Positions 53,091-62,476 are shown, counted from the stretch's first letter. The stretch: DNA of 64,000 bases from Microlunatus parietis (GCF_013407955.1 NZ_JACCBU010000001.1:7068001-7132000), one strand, 5' to 3'. Numbers and translations are program-made. The notes: a model not told the origin generated them from the sequence alone.

Positions 53091-55174
53091 GCAGGACCGA
53101 TCTCAAGGTGGCGCCGGAACTCGACCGGCCGGCACCGGTGACGCACAAACGGCGGCAGATCGTGCACGCCGGCCTCGGCCGGCAACTGGTCGAGGCGTTC
53201 CCGGACGCGCTACGGAAGCTGGACCCGCGGCACCTGTTCCGGTCGCCGGTGATGTTCATCGTGTGGCTGGGTGCCATCCTGACCACGATCCTCGCTGTCA
53301 TACAGCCGAGCCTGTTCAACGCCGGCATCGCGATCTGGCTCTGGCTGACCGTGATCTTCGGCAACCTGGCCGAGGCGGTCGCCGAGAGCCGTGGCAAGGC
53401 GCAGGCCGACACGCTGCGCGCCACCCGCAGCGACACCGTCGCGCACCGGCTCGAGACCGACGGCACCGTGACCGAGGTGCGGAGCACCCAGCTCAAGATC
53501 GGCGACCGGGTCCGGGTCGTCGCCGGGCAGATCATCCCGGGCGACGGCGACGTGGTCGAGGGCGTCGCGAGCGTGGACGAGTCGGCGATCACCGGCGAGT
53601 CCGCGCCGGTGATCCGGGAGGCCGGCGGCGACCGGTCCGCGGTCACCGGCGGCACCACGGTGCTGTCCGACGAGATCGTGGTCAAGATCACCGCGGCACC
53701 CGGGGAATCCTTTCTGGACAAGATGATCGCGCTGATCGAGGGCGCGACCCGGCGCAAGACACCGAACGAGATCGCGCTGTCGATCCTGCTGTCCAGCCTG
53801 ACGATCATCTTCGTGCTGGCGGTGGCGACGCTGCAGCCGATGGCGACGTACGCCGGCGCACCACAGCAGGTGGCGGTGCTGGTCGCGCTGCTGGTCTGCC
53901 TGATCCCGACCACCATCGGAGCGCTGCTCAGCGCGATCGGCATCGCCGGCATGGACCGGCTGGTGCAGGCGAACGTGCTCGCGATGTCCGGCCGGGCCGT
54001 CGAGGCGGCCGGTGACGTCAGCACCCTGCTGCTGGACAAGACCGGCACGATCACGTACGGCAACCGGCAGGCGGCCGAGTTCCGGCCGCTGGCCGGGGTC
54101 GGCGACGCCGAGCTGCGCGACGCGGCCCGCTGGTCCAGCCTGGCCGACCAGACCCCGGAGGGCCGCTCGATCGTCGAGCTGGGCCTGCGGCAGGGATCCC
54201 GCGACGACGACCTGCCGAACGGCGCGACGTTCGTCGAGTTCACCGCCCAGACCAGGATGTCCGGTATCGACCTGGCCGGCCCGGACGGCGAGGAACAGAT
54301 CCGCAAGGGTGCCGGTTCGGCGATCCTGGCCTGGGCCGGGACCGACGCGCCCGGGCTGGCCGAGGTCGTGGACGAGATCTCCGCCGCCGGCGGCACCCCG
54401 TTGGTGGTGGCGACCAAGATCGGCGACCGGGCCCGGATCCTCGGCGTGGTCCACCTCAAGGACATCGTCAAGCCGGGCATGCGGGAGCGGTTCGACCAGC
54501 TCCGGGCGATGGGCATCCGGACGGTGATGATCACCGGCGACAACCCGCGCACCGCCAAGGCGATCGCCGACGAGGCCGGCGTGGACGACTATCTGGCTGA
54601 GGCGACGCCCGAGGACAAGATGGCCTTGATCAAGTCCGAACAGGCCGGCGGCCGGATGGTCGCGATGACCGGCGACGGGACGAACGACGCGCCGGCGCTG
54701 GCGGCCGCGGACGTCGGGGTGGCGATGAACAGCGGCACCGCCGCGGCGAAGGAGGCCGGCAACATGGTCGACCTGAACTCCGACCCGACGAAGTTGATCT
54801 CCATCGTGGAGATCGGCAAGCAGTTGTTGATCACCCGCGGCGCATTGACCACGTTCTCCATCGCCAACGACATCGCGAAGTACTTCGCGATCATCCCGGC
54901 CATGTTCGCGGTCGCCTACCCGGGGCTGCAGGCGCTGAACATCATGCGGCTCTCCTCGCCGGCCTCCGCGATCCTGTCCGCGGTGATCTTCAACGCGCTG
55001 ATCATCGTCGCGTTGATCCCGCTCGCGCTGCGGGGCGTGAAGGCCCGGCCGGCGGCCGCGGCGGCGACCCTGCGCCGCAACCTGTTGATCTACGGTCTCG
55101 GCGGCCTCATCGTGCCGTTCCTCGGGATCAAGATCATCGACCTGCTCGTCTCCCTCATCCCAGGAATTGGCTGA
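53087..55174 (+). CDS. kdpB: K+-transporting ATPase subunit B (P-type ATPase)
   Basis: 695 residues. Actuator TGESAPVIRE, phosphorylation site LLDKTGTITYG (Asp317), nucleotide domain with KGAGSAI, and hinge MTGDGTNDAPALAAADVGVA; LTTFSIANDIAKYFAIIPAM is the conserved membrane segment of KdpB. ATP hydrolysis here drives K+ through KdpA. Frame and length are normal. A near-perfect operon member with GGAG-like site within kdpA. Confidence 0.97.
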   Translation: MSRTDLKVAPELDRPAPVTHKRRQIVHAGLGRQLVEAFPDALRKLDPRHLFRSPVMFIVWLGAILTTILAVIQPSLFNAGIAIWLWLTVIFGNLAEAVAESRGKAQADTLRATRSDTVAHRLETDGTVTEVRSTQLKIGDRVRVVAGQIIPGDGDVVEGVASVDESAITGESAPVIREAGGDRSAVTGGTTVLSDEIVVKITAAPGESFLDKMIALIEGATRRKTPNEIALSILLSSLTIIFVLAVATLQPMATYAGAPQQVAVLVALLVCLIPTTIGALLSAIGIAGMDRLVQANVLAMSGRAVEAAGDVSTLLLDKTGTITYGNRQAAEFRPLAGVGDAELRDAARWSSLADQTPEGRSIVELGLRQGSRDDDLPNGATFVEFTAQTRMSGIDLAGPDGEEQIRKGAGSAILAWAGTDAPGLAEVVDEISAAGGTPLVVATKIGDRARILGVVHLKDIVKPGMRERFDQLRAMGIRTVMITGDNPRTAKAIADEAGVDDYLAEATPEDKMALIKSEQAGGRMVAMTGDGTNDAPALAAADVGVAMNSGTAAAKEAGNMVDLNSDPTKLISIVEIGKQLLITRGALTTFSIANDIAKYFAIIPAMFAVAYPGLQALNIMRLSSPASAILSAVIFNALIIVALIPLALRGVKARPAAAAATLRRNLLIYGLGGLIVPFLGIKIIDLLVSLIPGIG

Positions 55175-55179
55175 AGATC

Positions 55180-55758
55180 ATGAATGCACGTTTCCCCAAC
55201 TTCGTCCGGCAGCTGCTGACCGGCCTGCGTGCCGTCGCCGTGCTGACGGTGGTCCTCGGCGTCGCGTACCCGGTGGCGGTCTGGCTGATCGGCTTCACGA
55301 TGCCGTACCGCGCGGCCGGGTCCTTGATCACCGAGAACGGCCAGGTCGTCGGGTCGGCCCTGATCGGGCAGTCCTTCGAGGGCGACCAGTGGTTCCAGCC
55401 GCGGCCGTCGGCCGGCGACTACGACGCGCTGGCCAGCGGAGGGTCGAACGCCGGCCCGAACGACGCGGACCTGATCGCCGCGATCCAGGAGCGGCGGGCC
55501 GCGGTGGCGAAGGCCAACGGTGTGCCCGAGTCAGCGGTGCCGCCGGACGCGGTCACGGCGAGCGCGTCCGGCCTGGAGCCCTACATCTCGCCGGAGTACG
55601 CGGCGATCCAGGTGAACCGTGTCGCGACCGCGCGGGACCTGCCGGTGGCCGACGTCCAGCGGCTCGTCGCGGCCCACACCGAGGGCCGGATGCTCGGCTT
55701 TCTCGGCGAACGACGGGTCAACGTGGTCTCCCTGAACCAGGCGCTGGGAGCAGACTAG
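55180..55758 (+). CDS. kdpC: K+-transporting ATPase subunit C
   Basis: 192 residues with one N-terminal transmembrane helix (AVLTVVLGVAYPVAVWLIG) and an extracellular domain containing GSALIGQSF, WFQPRPSAGDYDA, SGGSNAGPND and the C-terminal LGFLGERRVNVVSLNQAL, all family marks. It stabilises the complex and may assist ATP binding by KdpB. It follows kdpB after 5 bp and is followed by kdpD after 4 bp. Confidence 0.95.
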   Translation: MNARFPNFVRQLLTGLRAVAVLTVVLGVAYPVAVWLIGFTMPYRAAGSLITENGQVVGSALIGQSFEGDQWFQPRPSAGDYDALASGGSNAGPNDADLIAAIQERRAAVAKANGVPESAVPPDAVTASASGLEPYISPEYAAIQVNRVATARDLPVADVQRLVAAHTEGRMLGFLGERRVNVVSLNQALGAD

Positions 55759-55762
55759 CGAT

Positions 55763-58285
55763 ATGGATCGCGGGAAGCTTCGGGTGTATCTCGGCGCGGC
55801 GCCGGGCGTCGGCAAGACGTTCGCCATGCTCAACGAGGGCCGGCGGCGCCGCGCCCGCGGCACCGATGTGGTGGTGGGCCTGGTCGAGACCCACGGCCGG
55901 GAGCTCACCGAGGCCCAGCTCGGCGACCTGGAGGTGGTGCCGCGCAAACACCTGCGCTATCGCGGGCTGGAGGCGTCCGAGTTCGATCTTGCAGCGGTGC
56001 TGCGCCGGGCGCCCCAGGTCGCCCTGATCGACGAGCTGGCGCACACCAATGTCCGCGACCCGGCCGATCCGGCGGCCCACGAGAAGCGCTGGCAGGACGT
56101 CGAGGTGCTGCTCGACCACGGCATCGACGTGATCACCACGCTCAACGTGCAGCACCTGGAGTCGCTGAACGACGTGGTCGAGTCGATCACCGGGGTCCGG
56201 CAGCAGGAGACCGTGCCGGACGCGGTGGTCCGGGCCGCCGACGCGGTCGAGCTGGTCGACATGAGTCCGCAGGCGCTGCGCCGCCGGATGGCGCACGGCA
56301 ACATCTATCCGGCGACCAAGATCGATACCGCGCTGTCCCGCTACTTCCGCGAGGGCAACCTGGCCGCGTTGCGTGAGCTGGCCCTGCTCTGGCTGGCCGA
56401 CCGGGTGGACGAGGGCCTGGAGCGCTACCGGGAGGCGCACGGCATCGCCACCACCTGGACCACCCGGGAGCGGATCGTCGTCGCGGTCTCCGGCGGCAAG
56501 GAGTCGGCGGCGCTGATGCGGCGGGCGGCCCGGATCGCCTCCCGGACCGCCGGCGCCGAGTGGATGGCCGTGTACGTGAGCCGCAGCGACGGCCTCAAGG
56601 GCGTGTCGGCCGAACAGCTGGAACGGCTGCGCCAGAAGGCGACCGAGCTGTCCGGCAGCTTCCACGCCGTGGTCGCCACCGACACCGCCGAGGGGCTGCT
56701 GGAGTTCGCCCGCGGGGTGAACGCGAGCCAGATCCTGATCGGCGCCAGCCGCCGCAGCCGGCTGGCCACCGCGCTGCGCCCGGGCATCGGCGAGGTGGTG
56801 ATCGCGGAGTCGGGCGACATCGACATCCACGTCGTCACGCACGACTACGCCCGGGCCCGGTCCCTGCTGCACCGGCGCCGGCCCAACGTCGGCCGGAAAC
56901 GGACCGTCGCCGGCTATCTGATGGCCACGATCGGCTCGGTGATCCTGACCGCGGTGCTGTGGTCGACCCCGAACCTGCACGGCCTGCCCACCGAGTCGAT
57001 GATGATGATGGCGCTGGTCGTCGCGACCGCACTGGTCGGCGGGTTGTGGCCGGCGGTCGTCGGCGCGCTGATCAGCGGGATCTGCCTGAACCTGTTCTTC
57101 GTACCGCCGACGATGACGCTGACCATCGCCGACCCGGAGAACGCGTTCGCGCTGGGCGTGTTCTTGATCACCGGGATCGCGGTCGCCTCGGTGGTCGACC
57201 TGGCCGGCCGGCGGACCGAGGAGGCCACCCGGGCCCGGTCGGAGGCGAACGCGCTCGCCGTCCTGTCCCACCGGCTGATGCACATCGGCGAAGATCAAGA
57301 TCAACTGCTGCGGCAGGCCAGCGAGGTGTTCGGGATGACGGGGGCGTCGCTGATCCGGCGGGAGAGCGGCGTCGAGCGGGTCGCGGCCCGGTGCGGCCAG
57401 GGACCGGAAACGCTGGACCAGGCCGACGTGTCGGTACGGATCGACGACGAGGTCGACCTGGCCATGGCGGGCCGGCCGCTGGACGCCTCGGACCGGACCC
57501 TGCTGACCGCCTACGCCACCCACTTCGCGGTGATCCGGGAACGGCAACGGGCGGCGGAGGACTCCCGGCAGCGGGCCCGGCTGGCCGAGGGGAACCGGAC
57601 CAGGACCGCCCTGCTCGCCGCGGTGTCGCACGACCTGCGCAGCCCGCTGGCGGCGATCAAGGCGTCGATCAGCAGCCTGCGCGGCACGATCGAGTGGTCG
57701 GCCGAGGACGAGGCCGAGCTGCTCGAGACGATCGAGGAGTCGGCGGACCGGCTGGACGCGCTGGTCGGCAACCTGCTCGACATGAGCCGGCTGCAGATGG
57801 GCACGGTCAAGCCGCTGCTGGCCGAGGTCGACCTCGGTGCCGCGATGGACCAGGTGACCAGGTCGCTGCCGGAGGCGCAGCGGATCGCGGTCAAGATCGG
57901 CGACGACCTGCCGCTCGCGGTGGCGGACGCCGGGCTGCTGGACCGGGTACTGGCCAACATCGTGGAGAATGCGTTGCGTTACACGCCGGCCGAGGCGTCG
58001 ATCGACGTCACGGCCGCGCCGTTCCAGGACGAGTCGGGGCGGGAGTGGGTGTCGTTGCGGATCGTCGATCATGGTCCCGGAGTGCCGGGCGAGGGCAAGG
58101 AGAAGCTGTTCGCGCCGTTCCAGCGGCTCGGTGACGTGCCGCGCGGCGACGGCGTCGGGCTCGGGCTTGCGGTGGCGCGCGGCCTGACCGAGGTGATGCA
58201 CGGCGAATTCTCCGCCGAGGACACACCGGGCGGCGGTCTGACCCTGGTGATCGACCTGCCGGCGGCCGAACGGGGACCGGAGTGA
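55763..58285 (+). CDS. kdpD: Sensor histidine kinase KdpD
   Basis: 840 residues. An N-terminal KdpD domain has Walker A GAAPGVGKTFAML (about 11-23) and LIDELAHTN. A USP domain (VVAVSGGKESAALMRRAARI) starts at about 235. Four transmembrane helices of the DUF4118 type lie at about 390-490, then a GAF-like segment. HisKA carries the phospho-acceptor in AAVSHDLRSPLAAIK (about 624). HATPase_c follows with NIVENALRYTP, GPGVPGEGKEKLF and GVGLGLAVA. It senses K+ limitation or turgor and phosphorylates KdpE. Full length, coupled to kdpE by GTGA. Confidence 0.96.
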   Translation: MDRGKLRVYLGAAPGVGKTFAMLNEGRRRRARGTDVVVGLVETHGRELTEAQLGDLEVVPRKHLRYRGLEASEFDLAAVLRRAPQVALIDELAHTNVRDPADPAAHEKRWQDVEVLLDHGIDVITTLNVQHLESLNDVVESITGVRQQETVPDAVVRAADAVELVDMSPQALRRRMAHGNIYPATKIDTALSRYFREGNLAALRELALLWLADRVDEGLERYREAHGIATTWTTRERIVVAVSGGKESAALMRRAARIASRTAGAEWMAVYVSRSDGLKGVSAEQLERLRQKATELSGSFHAVVATDTAEGLLEFARGVNASQILIGASRRSRLATALRPGIGEVVIAESGDIDIHVVTHDYARARSLLHRRRPNVGRKRTVAGYLMATIGSVILTAVLWSTPNLHGLPTESMMMMALVVATALVGGLWPAVVGALISGICLNLFFVPPTMTLTIADPENAFALGVFLITGIAVASVVDLAGRRTEEATRARSEANALAVLSHRLMHIGEDQDQLLRQASEVFGMTGASLIRRESGVERVAARCGQGPETLDQADVSVRIDDEVDLAMAGRPLDASDRTLLTAYATHFAVIRERQRAAEDSRQRARLAEGNRTRTALLAAVSHDLRSPLAAIKASISSLRGTIEWSAEDEAELLETIEESADRLDALVGNLLDMSRLQMGTVKPLLAEVDLGAAMDQVTRSLPEAQRIAVKIGDDLPLAVADAGLLDRVLANIVENALRYTPAEASIDVTAAPFQDESGREWVSLRIVDHGPGVPGEGKEKLFAPFQRLGDVPRGDGVGLGLAVARGLTEVMHGEFSAEDTPGGGLTLVIDLPAAERGPE

Positions 58286-58962
58286 CCTTCATCCTCGCGG
58301 TGGACGACGACCCGGCGATCCTGCGTACCCTCCGGATCAACCTGCGGGCACGCGACTACGACGTGGAGACGGTCGGGGACGGCCGGTCTGCCCTGCAGGT
58401 GATCAACGAACGGATGCCGGACCTGGTGCTGCTCGATCTCGGGCTGCCGGACCTGGACGGGGTGTCGGTGCTGGCGAAGCTGCGCGAGTTCAGCGCGGTG
58501 CCGGTGGTCGTGCTGTCCGCCCGCCACGAGTCGGACGACAAGGTGGAGGCACTTGATCTTGGTGCGGACGACTTCGTCACCAAGCCGTTCGGGATGGAGG
58601 AACTGCTGGCCCGGATCCGGGCGGCGCTGCGCCGCGGTCCTGATCAACTCGCCGGCGACCAGTCGGTGATCACCACCGAGAGGCTGCGACTTGATCTTGC
58701 CGAGCAGATCGCGACCCGGGACGGCGAGGAGGTGCACCTGACGCCGACCGAGTGGCGACTGGTCGCGGCGCTGGCCCGGCGGCCGGGCCGGCTGGTCCGG
58801 CAAACCGAACTGCTGCAGGAGGTCTGGGGTCCGGCCTACCACCGGGAGACCAACTACCTGCGCGTCTACTTCGCCCAGTTGCGCCGCAAACTGGAGGCCG
58901 AGCCGAGCCATCCGCGGCACTTCCGGACCGAGCCGGGCGTCGGCTACCGCTTCGTCCCCTGA
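58282..58962 (+). CDS. kdpE: Response regulator KdpE
   Basis: 226 residues of the OmpR/PhoB type. Receiver domain: DDD acidic pocket at 8-10, phospho-acceptor Asp52 in LVLLDLGLPDLDG, Lys in FVTKPFGMEELLARI. The winged-helix DNA-binding domain holds LTPTEWRLVAALARRPGRLV, TNYLRVYFAQLRRKLE and TEPGVGYRFVP. It is expected to activate kdpFABC, probably through the direct repeats near 51267-51298. GTG start overlaps the kdpD stop. Confidence 0.95.
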   Translation: MTFILAVDDDPAILRTLRINLRARDYDVETVGDGRSALQVINERMPDLVLLDLGLPDLDGVSVLAKLREFSAVPVVVLSARHESDDKVEALDLGADDFVTKPFGMEELLARIRAALRRGPDQLAGDQSVITTERLRLDLAEQIATRDGEEVHLTPTEWRLVAALARRPGRLVRQTELLQEVWGPAYHRETNYLRVYFAQLRRKLEAEPSHPRHFRTEPGVGYRFVP

Positions 58963-58999
58963 ACCCGTCAAAACCCGAAGTCAAGATCGTGACTGTACG

Positions 59000-59190
59000 G
59001 TCGACGTGGATCGGACCGGGCTGCCCACCGACGACGTCATCGAACTTGCCGTCGAACACGCCGGCGTCGGGCACGGCCGGTTCTTGATCACCGCCGCCAC
59101 CCGGATCAGCCGCCCCTCCCTGGAACAGCGCCTGGTCGCGGTCACCTGGCCGAGCAGGCGGCCGCCGGGCTGATCACCACGGCCCGGTGA
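59000..59190 (+). pseudogene. Frameshifted gene fragment
   Basis: In the 250-bp gap after kdpE, one phase reads VDVDRTGLPTDDVIELAVEH, AGVGHGRFLITAATRISRPS, LEQRLVAVT. One base later in phase it continues LAEQAAAGLITTAR and stops. The protein-like composition over both parts and the helical continuity (SLEQRLVAVTLAEQAAAGL) suggest the end of a gene disrupted by a one-base deletion near 59148. No start or upstream domain is present. I do not recognise the family. Confidence 0.35.
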
Positions 59191-59200
59191 ACTGCTCGCC

Positions 59201-59206
59201 TATCCT
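59201..59206 (+). promoter_or_regulatory. Candidate -10 box, leaderless APH-like gene
   Basis: TATCCT ends 6 nt before the ATG at 59213, with no Shine-Dalgarno in between. Confidence 0.4.
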
Positions 59207-59212
59207 GCCGGG

Positions 59213-60118
59213 ATGGGCAATCCGTTCGAGGGCCACCAGCGGACCGACGACCCGGCACCGGCCGCGTTGCGGGCCGCGGTCGGGCTGGGCCGCGAGCTCG
59301 GCCTGACCGTGACCGAGCCGGAGGTCCTGTCCGACGGCTTCTGGCTGATGGTGCACCTGCGGCCCGCACCGGTGGTGGCGCGGGTGGCCACCTTCACCGC
59401 TCGGATGCGGGACCCGGAATCGTCGCTGGGCCGGGAGCTCGCGGTGACCGGCTATCTGGCCGGGCAGGGTGCGCCCGTCGTCGGGCCGAGCCCGTTGCTG
59501 CCGGCGAGGCCGTACCACCACGAGGGCCACTGGATCGGGTTCTGGGAGTACGCGGAGCGGCGGCCGGACGCGCCCGCGCCGACGCTCGAGGACTGCCTCG
59601 CTCTGATCGGGCCGTTGCATGATCAACTCGCCGGCTACCCGGGCCCGCTGGAGCCGTTCGGGTCGGTCAACCAGGACCTGGCCTACTGCCTGGACCGGCT
59701 GGACCGAGCCGCCGACCTGCTCGGTTCCGCGGGGGAGCGGGCGCTCCGTACCGCAGCGGAGCGCTTGCGCGACTTCCGGCTCGCCCCGCCGTCGCCGTTG
59801 TTGCCGGTGCACGGCGACCTGCACCCGGGGAACATGATCAACACGCCGGAAGGCGTGCGCTGGTTGGATTTCGAGGACGTCGGCCTGGCGCCGCGCGAGT
59901 GGGACCTCGCCCTGCTCTCCTGGTACGTCGACGAACCGCAACTGGCCTCCCTCGGCCCGGACCCGGAACGGCTCGCCCTGTGCCGCGACCTGCGCGCCCT
60001 GCAGATCCTGGCCGGGCTGATCGCGTTCCGCGGCGTGCTGGGCAGCGGCCCCGACTACGACGCGATGATCACCGGGGCGCTGCCGCTGCTCACCGAGACC
60101 CGGGCCCTGGCTCAGTAG
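59213..60118 (+). CDS. APH-family phosphotransferase
   Basis: 301 residues of the aminoglycoside-phosphotransferase/choline-kinase fold. LPVHGDLHPGNMINTPEGVR (about 199) is the Brenner motif with catalytic Asp, and WLDFEDVGLAPREWDLAL the metal-binding Asp motif with following helix. The ATP-binding Lys region is unusual (VVARVATFTARMR instead of a clear VLK). Most such actinobacterial genes act on small metabolites; the substrate is unknown. Its stop codon overlaps the -10 box (TAGGAT, 60116-60121) of the HIT gene. Confidence 0.8.
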   Translation: MGNPFEGHQRTDDPAPAALRAAVGLGRELGLTVTEPEVLSDGFWLMVHLRPAPVVARVATFTARMRDPESSLGRELAVTGYLAGQGAPVVGPSPLLPARPYHHEGHWIGFWEYAERRPDAPAPTLEDCLALIGPLHDQLAGYPGPLEPFGSVNQDLAYCLDRLDRAADLLGSAGERALRTAAERLRDFRLAPPSPLLPVHGDLHPGNMINTPEGVRWLDFEDVGLAPREWDLALLSWYVDEPQLASLGPDPERLALCRDLRALQILAGLIAFRGVLGSGPDYDAMITGALPLLTETRALAQ

Positions 60119-60128
60119 GATCGCCGCC

Positions 60129-60542
60129 ATGAGCGACGACATCTTCTGCCAGATCGCGCGCGGCGAACTGCCGGCGGCGGAGGTGGCCCGGACCGACCGG
60201 CTGGTGGCGTTCCTTGATCATCGGCCGGTGTTCAAGGGGCACGTGCTGATCATCCCGGTCGATCATGTGGACACCCTGCTCGACCTGCCGCCCGACCTGA
60301 TGCAGCCGCTGCTCGACCTCGGCCGGGAGATCGCCGCCGCCCTGGGCACGGCGCTCGGGGCCCAGGGCAGCTTCGTCGCGATGAACAACGTGATCAGCCA
60401 GTCCGTACCGCACCTGCACCTGCACGTCGTACCGCGGAGCAAGGGCGACGGGCTGCGCGGCTTCTTCTGGCCGCGGACCAAGTACGCCGACGGCGAGCAG
60501 CAGGCCTATGCGGAGCGGATCCGGGACGCTCTCCGTTCCTGA
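60129..60542 (+). CDS. HIT family nucleotide-binding hydrolase
   Basis: 137 residues. DIFCQIARGELPAAEVARTD, FKGHVLIIPVDHVDTLLDLP and the histidine triad SVPHLHLHVVPR (His95, 97, 99) define a Hint/HIT protein that hydrolyses nucleoside phosphoramidates or AMP esters. The Cys in IFC is usually a zinc ligand but its partners are absent. TAGGAT at 60116-60121 is 7 nt from the ATG, leaderless spacing. Confidence 0.9.
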   Translation: MSDDIFCQIARGELPAAEVARTDRLVAFLDHRPVFKGHVLIIPVDHVDTLLDLPPDLMQPLLDLGREIAAALGTALGAQGSFVAMNNVISQSVPHLHLHVVPRSKGDGLRGFFWPRTKYADGEQQAYAERIRDALRS

Positions 60543-60548
60543 TCTCGG

Positions 60549-61475
60549 TCAGGGAACGCGGTAGCCGGCCGCGGTGAACAGGCGGTACCACTCCTGCCGG
60601 GTCAGCGGCACCTCGGAGCCGGCGGCGGACTCGCGGACCCGGTCCGGCTTGGTGGTGCCGAGGACGACCTGGATGCCGGCCGGGTGGCGGGTGATCCAGG
60701 CGACGGCGATGCCGGTCGGGGTGACGCCGTACTTCTCGGCCAGTTCGTCGATCGCGTCGTTCAGCTCCGGGTACTGCTCCCGGTCACCGAGGAAGACGCC
60801 GTCGAAGAAGCCCTTCTGGAACGGCGACCAGGCCTGCAGCGTGATCCCGTTGAGCCGGCTGTAGTCGAGCAGGCCGTTGTCCCGGTCGATCGACTGGTCC
60901 AGGCCCTGCATGTTGGCGGCGATCCCGGCCGCGAACAGGGGAGCGTGGGTGATGCTCAACTGCACCTGGTTGTACGCCAGCGGCTGCCGTACCGACCGCT
61001 TCAGCAGTTCGATCTGGCCGGGCGTGTGGTTGGAGACGCCGAAGTGGCGGACCTTGCCGGCCTCGTGCAGCCGGTCGAACGCCGCCGCAACCTCGTCCGG
61101 CTCGACCAGCGTGTCCGGCCGGTGCAGCAGCAGGATGTCGAGGTAGTCGGTCCGGAGCGCGCGCAGCGACTCGTCCACCGACTCGGCGATGTGCTCGGCC
61201 GAGAAGTCGAAATAGCCCTGCCGGATGCCGACCTTGGACTGGATGATCATGGCCTCGCGATCGGCCCCGGTCGGCCGGACCGCGTCGCCGAATCGGCGCT
61301 CGCAACCATGATCACCGCCGTAGATGTCGGCATGATCAAGAACGTTGATGCCCTCGTCCCGGGCGGCCGCGACCAAGTCGCGGATCTGATCATCGTCAAG
61401 GGAGTTGATCCGCATCAGGCCGAGGACGACATTGGAGGCCTTGAGACCGGACAAGGTGGATTCGAGAAGCTTCAC
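60549..61475 (-). CDS. Aldo/keto reductase (YdhF-like)
   Basis: 308 residues. The tetrad is seen as Asp and Tyr in NVLDHADIYGGDHG, Lys in IIQSKVGIRQ, and His in ILLLHRPDTLVEP. HFGVSNHTPGQIELLKRSV and VVLGTTKPDRVRES form the barrel C-side and NADPH site. It reduces aldehydes or ketones with NADPH; physiological substrate unknown. GTG 61475 begins at the family N-terminus (VKLLESTLSGLKAS); a longer frame to 61853 is spurious. Convergent with the HIT gene, 6 bp apart. Confidence 0.87.
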   Translation of the reverse strand: MKLLESTLSGLKASNVVLGLMRINSLDDDQIRDLVAAARDEGINVLDHADIYGGDHGCERRFGDAVRPTGADREAMIIQSKVGIRQGYFDFSAEHIAESVDESLRALRTDYLDILLLHRPDTLVEPDEVAAAFDRLHEAGKVRHFGVSNHTPGQIELLKRSVRQPLAYNQVQLSITHAPLFAAGIAANMQGLDQSIDRDNGLLDYSRLNGITLQAWSPFQKGFFDGVFLGDREQYPELNDAIDELAEKYGVTPTGIAVAWITRHPAGIQVVLGTTKPDRVRESAAGSEVPLTRQEWYRLFTAAGYRVP

Positions 61476-61597
61476 GCCCCCATCATCCCCGACCGCCGCC
61501 CGACCCGACTGGCAAGGCCCTGCGGAACGGAACGGCTCGATTCGGCTCCTGCGCCGAGTTTGTTGCCTGATCGCGCTCACCTTGCATCCCGACCGAT

Positions 61598-61633
61598 GTG
61601 GATTTCCGCCGTGACTGACCGGCGGAAATTCAC
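61598..61633. repeat. Inverted repeat GTGGATTTCCGCCG, copy 2
   Basis: GTGGATTTCCGCCG (61598-61611) and CCGGCGGAAATTCAC (61619-61633), arms identical to copy 1 at 46459-46494, with a loop of different sequence and equal length. It lies 37 bp after the stop of the GH16-like gene (minus strand), fitting a terminator. The rest of 61476-61669 shows nothing else. Confidence 0.78.
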
Positions 61634-61669
61634 TCCGGCGTGCACATCGATCGGACCGGGCGGGCCTGA

Positions 61670-62425
61670 TCAGCGGCCGGAGCCGGACACCCGGAGCACG
61701 TCGGCGGTCTTGGGGTAGGCGGCCGGGTCGCGGTCCTCGGCGGTCGGGAACTCGAACAGGGCGATCATGAGTTGCTGCGGATACGCCAGGACCTGGTCGT
61801 AGGTCTTGATCAGGTGGCCGTCGACGAGGATCCGGACGCCGGTCTCGTCCCACTCGGTGCCGTAGCGGTGCGGCGTGGTCGCGTCGAGCGGCAGTTCATG
61901 GTCGGTGACGTCGGTGGTCAGCCGGGGGTCGTGATGGGCCTTCACGCCGAGCCGGACGGTCGAGCGGCCCGGGCCGATCATGCTGCCGTACAGCTCGGCG
62001 AGCAGGATCTCGCCCGAGTCCTCCGGTGCCCCGTCCTCGACGCCGACCAGCCAGATCCCGAGCATGCAGGCCGGGTCCGGGCTGGCCGCGGCGGTCACCT
62101 CGACCCGGCCGGCGCTCGGGGTCCACAGGTGCCGCGTGGGCACGGCGGTCCGCACCACCAGCCCGTCGGTACGGTGCCGCTGCTGACCCGTGCTGCTGCC
62201 GACCGGCCCGGCGAAGCTGCCGGTCTGCAGCCCGGACGTCCGCATCGGGCCGTCCTCGACCCGCCACGCCGGTTGATCATGATCGATCCGCAGCCGCAAC
62301 CCGTCCGGTACGAACGCGTAGCGCGCGGCCGACCGGTCGAGCGTCGTCCAGTGCGGGAAGTAGTGGTCGAGCCACCGGCCCTGATCGAGAACCGGGCCGG
62401 TGAACTCGTCGTTCAGGTCGACCAT
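61670..62425 (-). CDS. GH16/concanavalin-fold protein with altered active site
   Basis: 251 residues with beta-sandwich composition: DLNDEFTGPVLDQGRWLDHY, FVPDGLRLRIDHDQPAWRVE, LWTPSAGRVEVTAAA, PHRYGTEWDETGVRILVDGH. These match GH16-like carbohydrate-active proteins, but the catalytic ExDxxE site appears as GEILLAELYGS with Leu for the central Asp, so hydrolysis is doubtful and carbohydrate binding more likely. ATG 62425 has TTGGAGGCG 7 nt upstream, preferred to ATG 62443. Just downstream of a sugar-binding lipoprotein gene (51-bp gap), so the two may serve uptake of the same glycan. Confidence 0.65.
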   Translation of the reverse strand: MVDLNDEFTGPVLDQGRWLDHYFPHWTTLDRSAARYAFVPDGLRLRIDHDQPAWRVEDGPMRTSGLQTGSFAGPVGSSTGQQRHRTDGLVVRTAVPTRHLWTPSAGRVEVTAAASPDPACMLGIWLVGVEDGAPEDSGEILLAELYGSMIGPGRSTVRLGVKAHHDPRLTTDVTDHELPLDATTPHRYGTEWDETGVRILVDGHLIKTYDQVLAYPQQLMIALFEFPTAEDRDPAAYPKTADVLRVSGSGR

Positions 62426-62476
62426 GATCGCCTCCAAGATCACGAGGCGATCAGGCTAACGGGTGCCCCTGACAGC

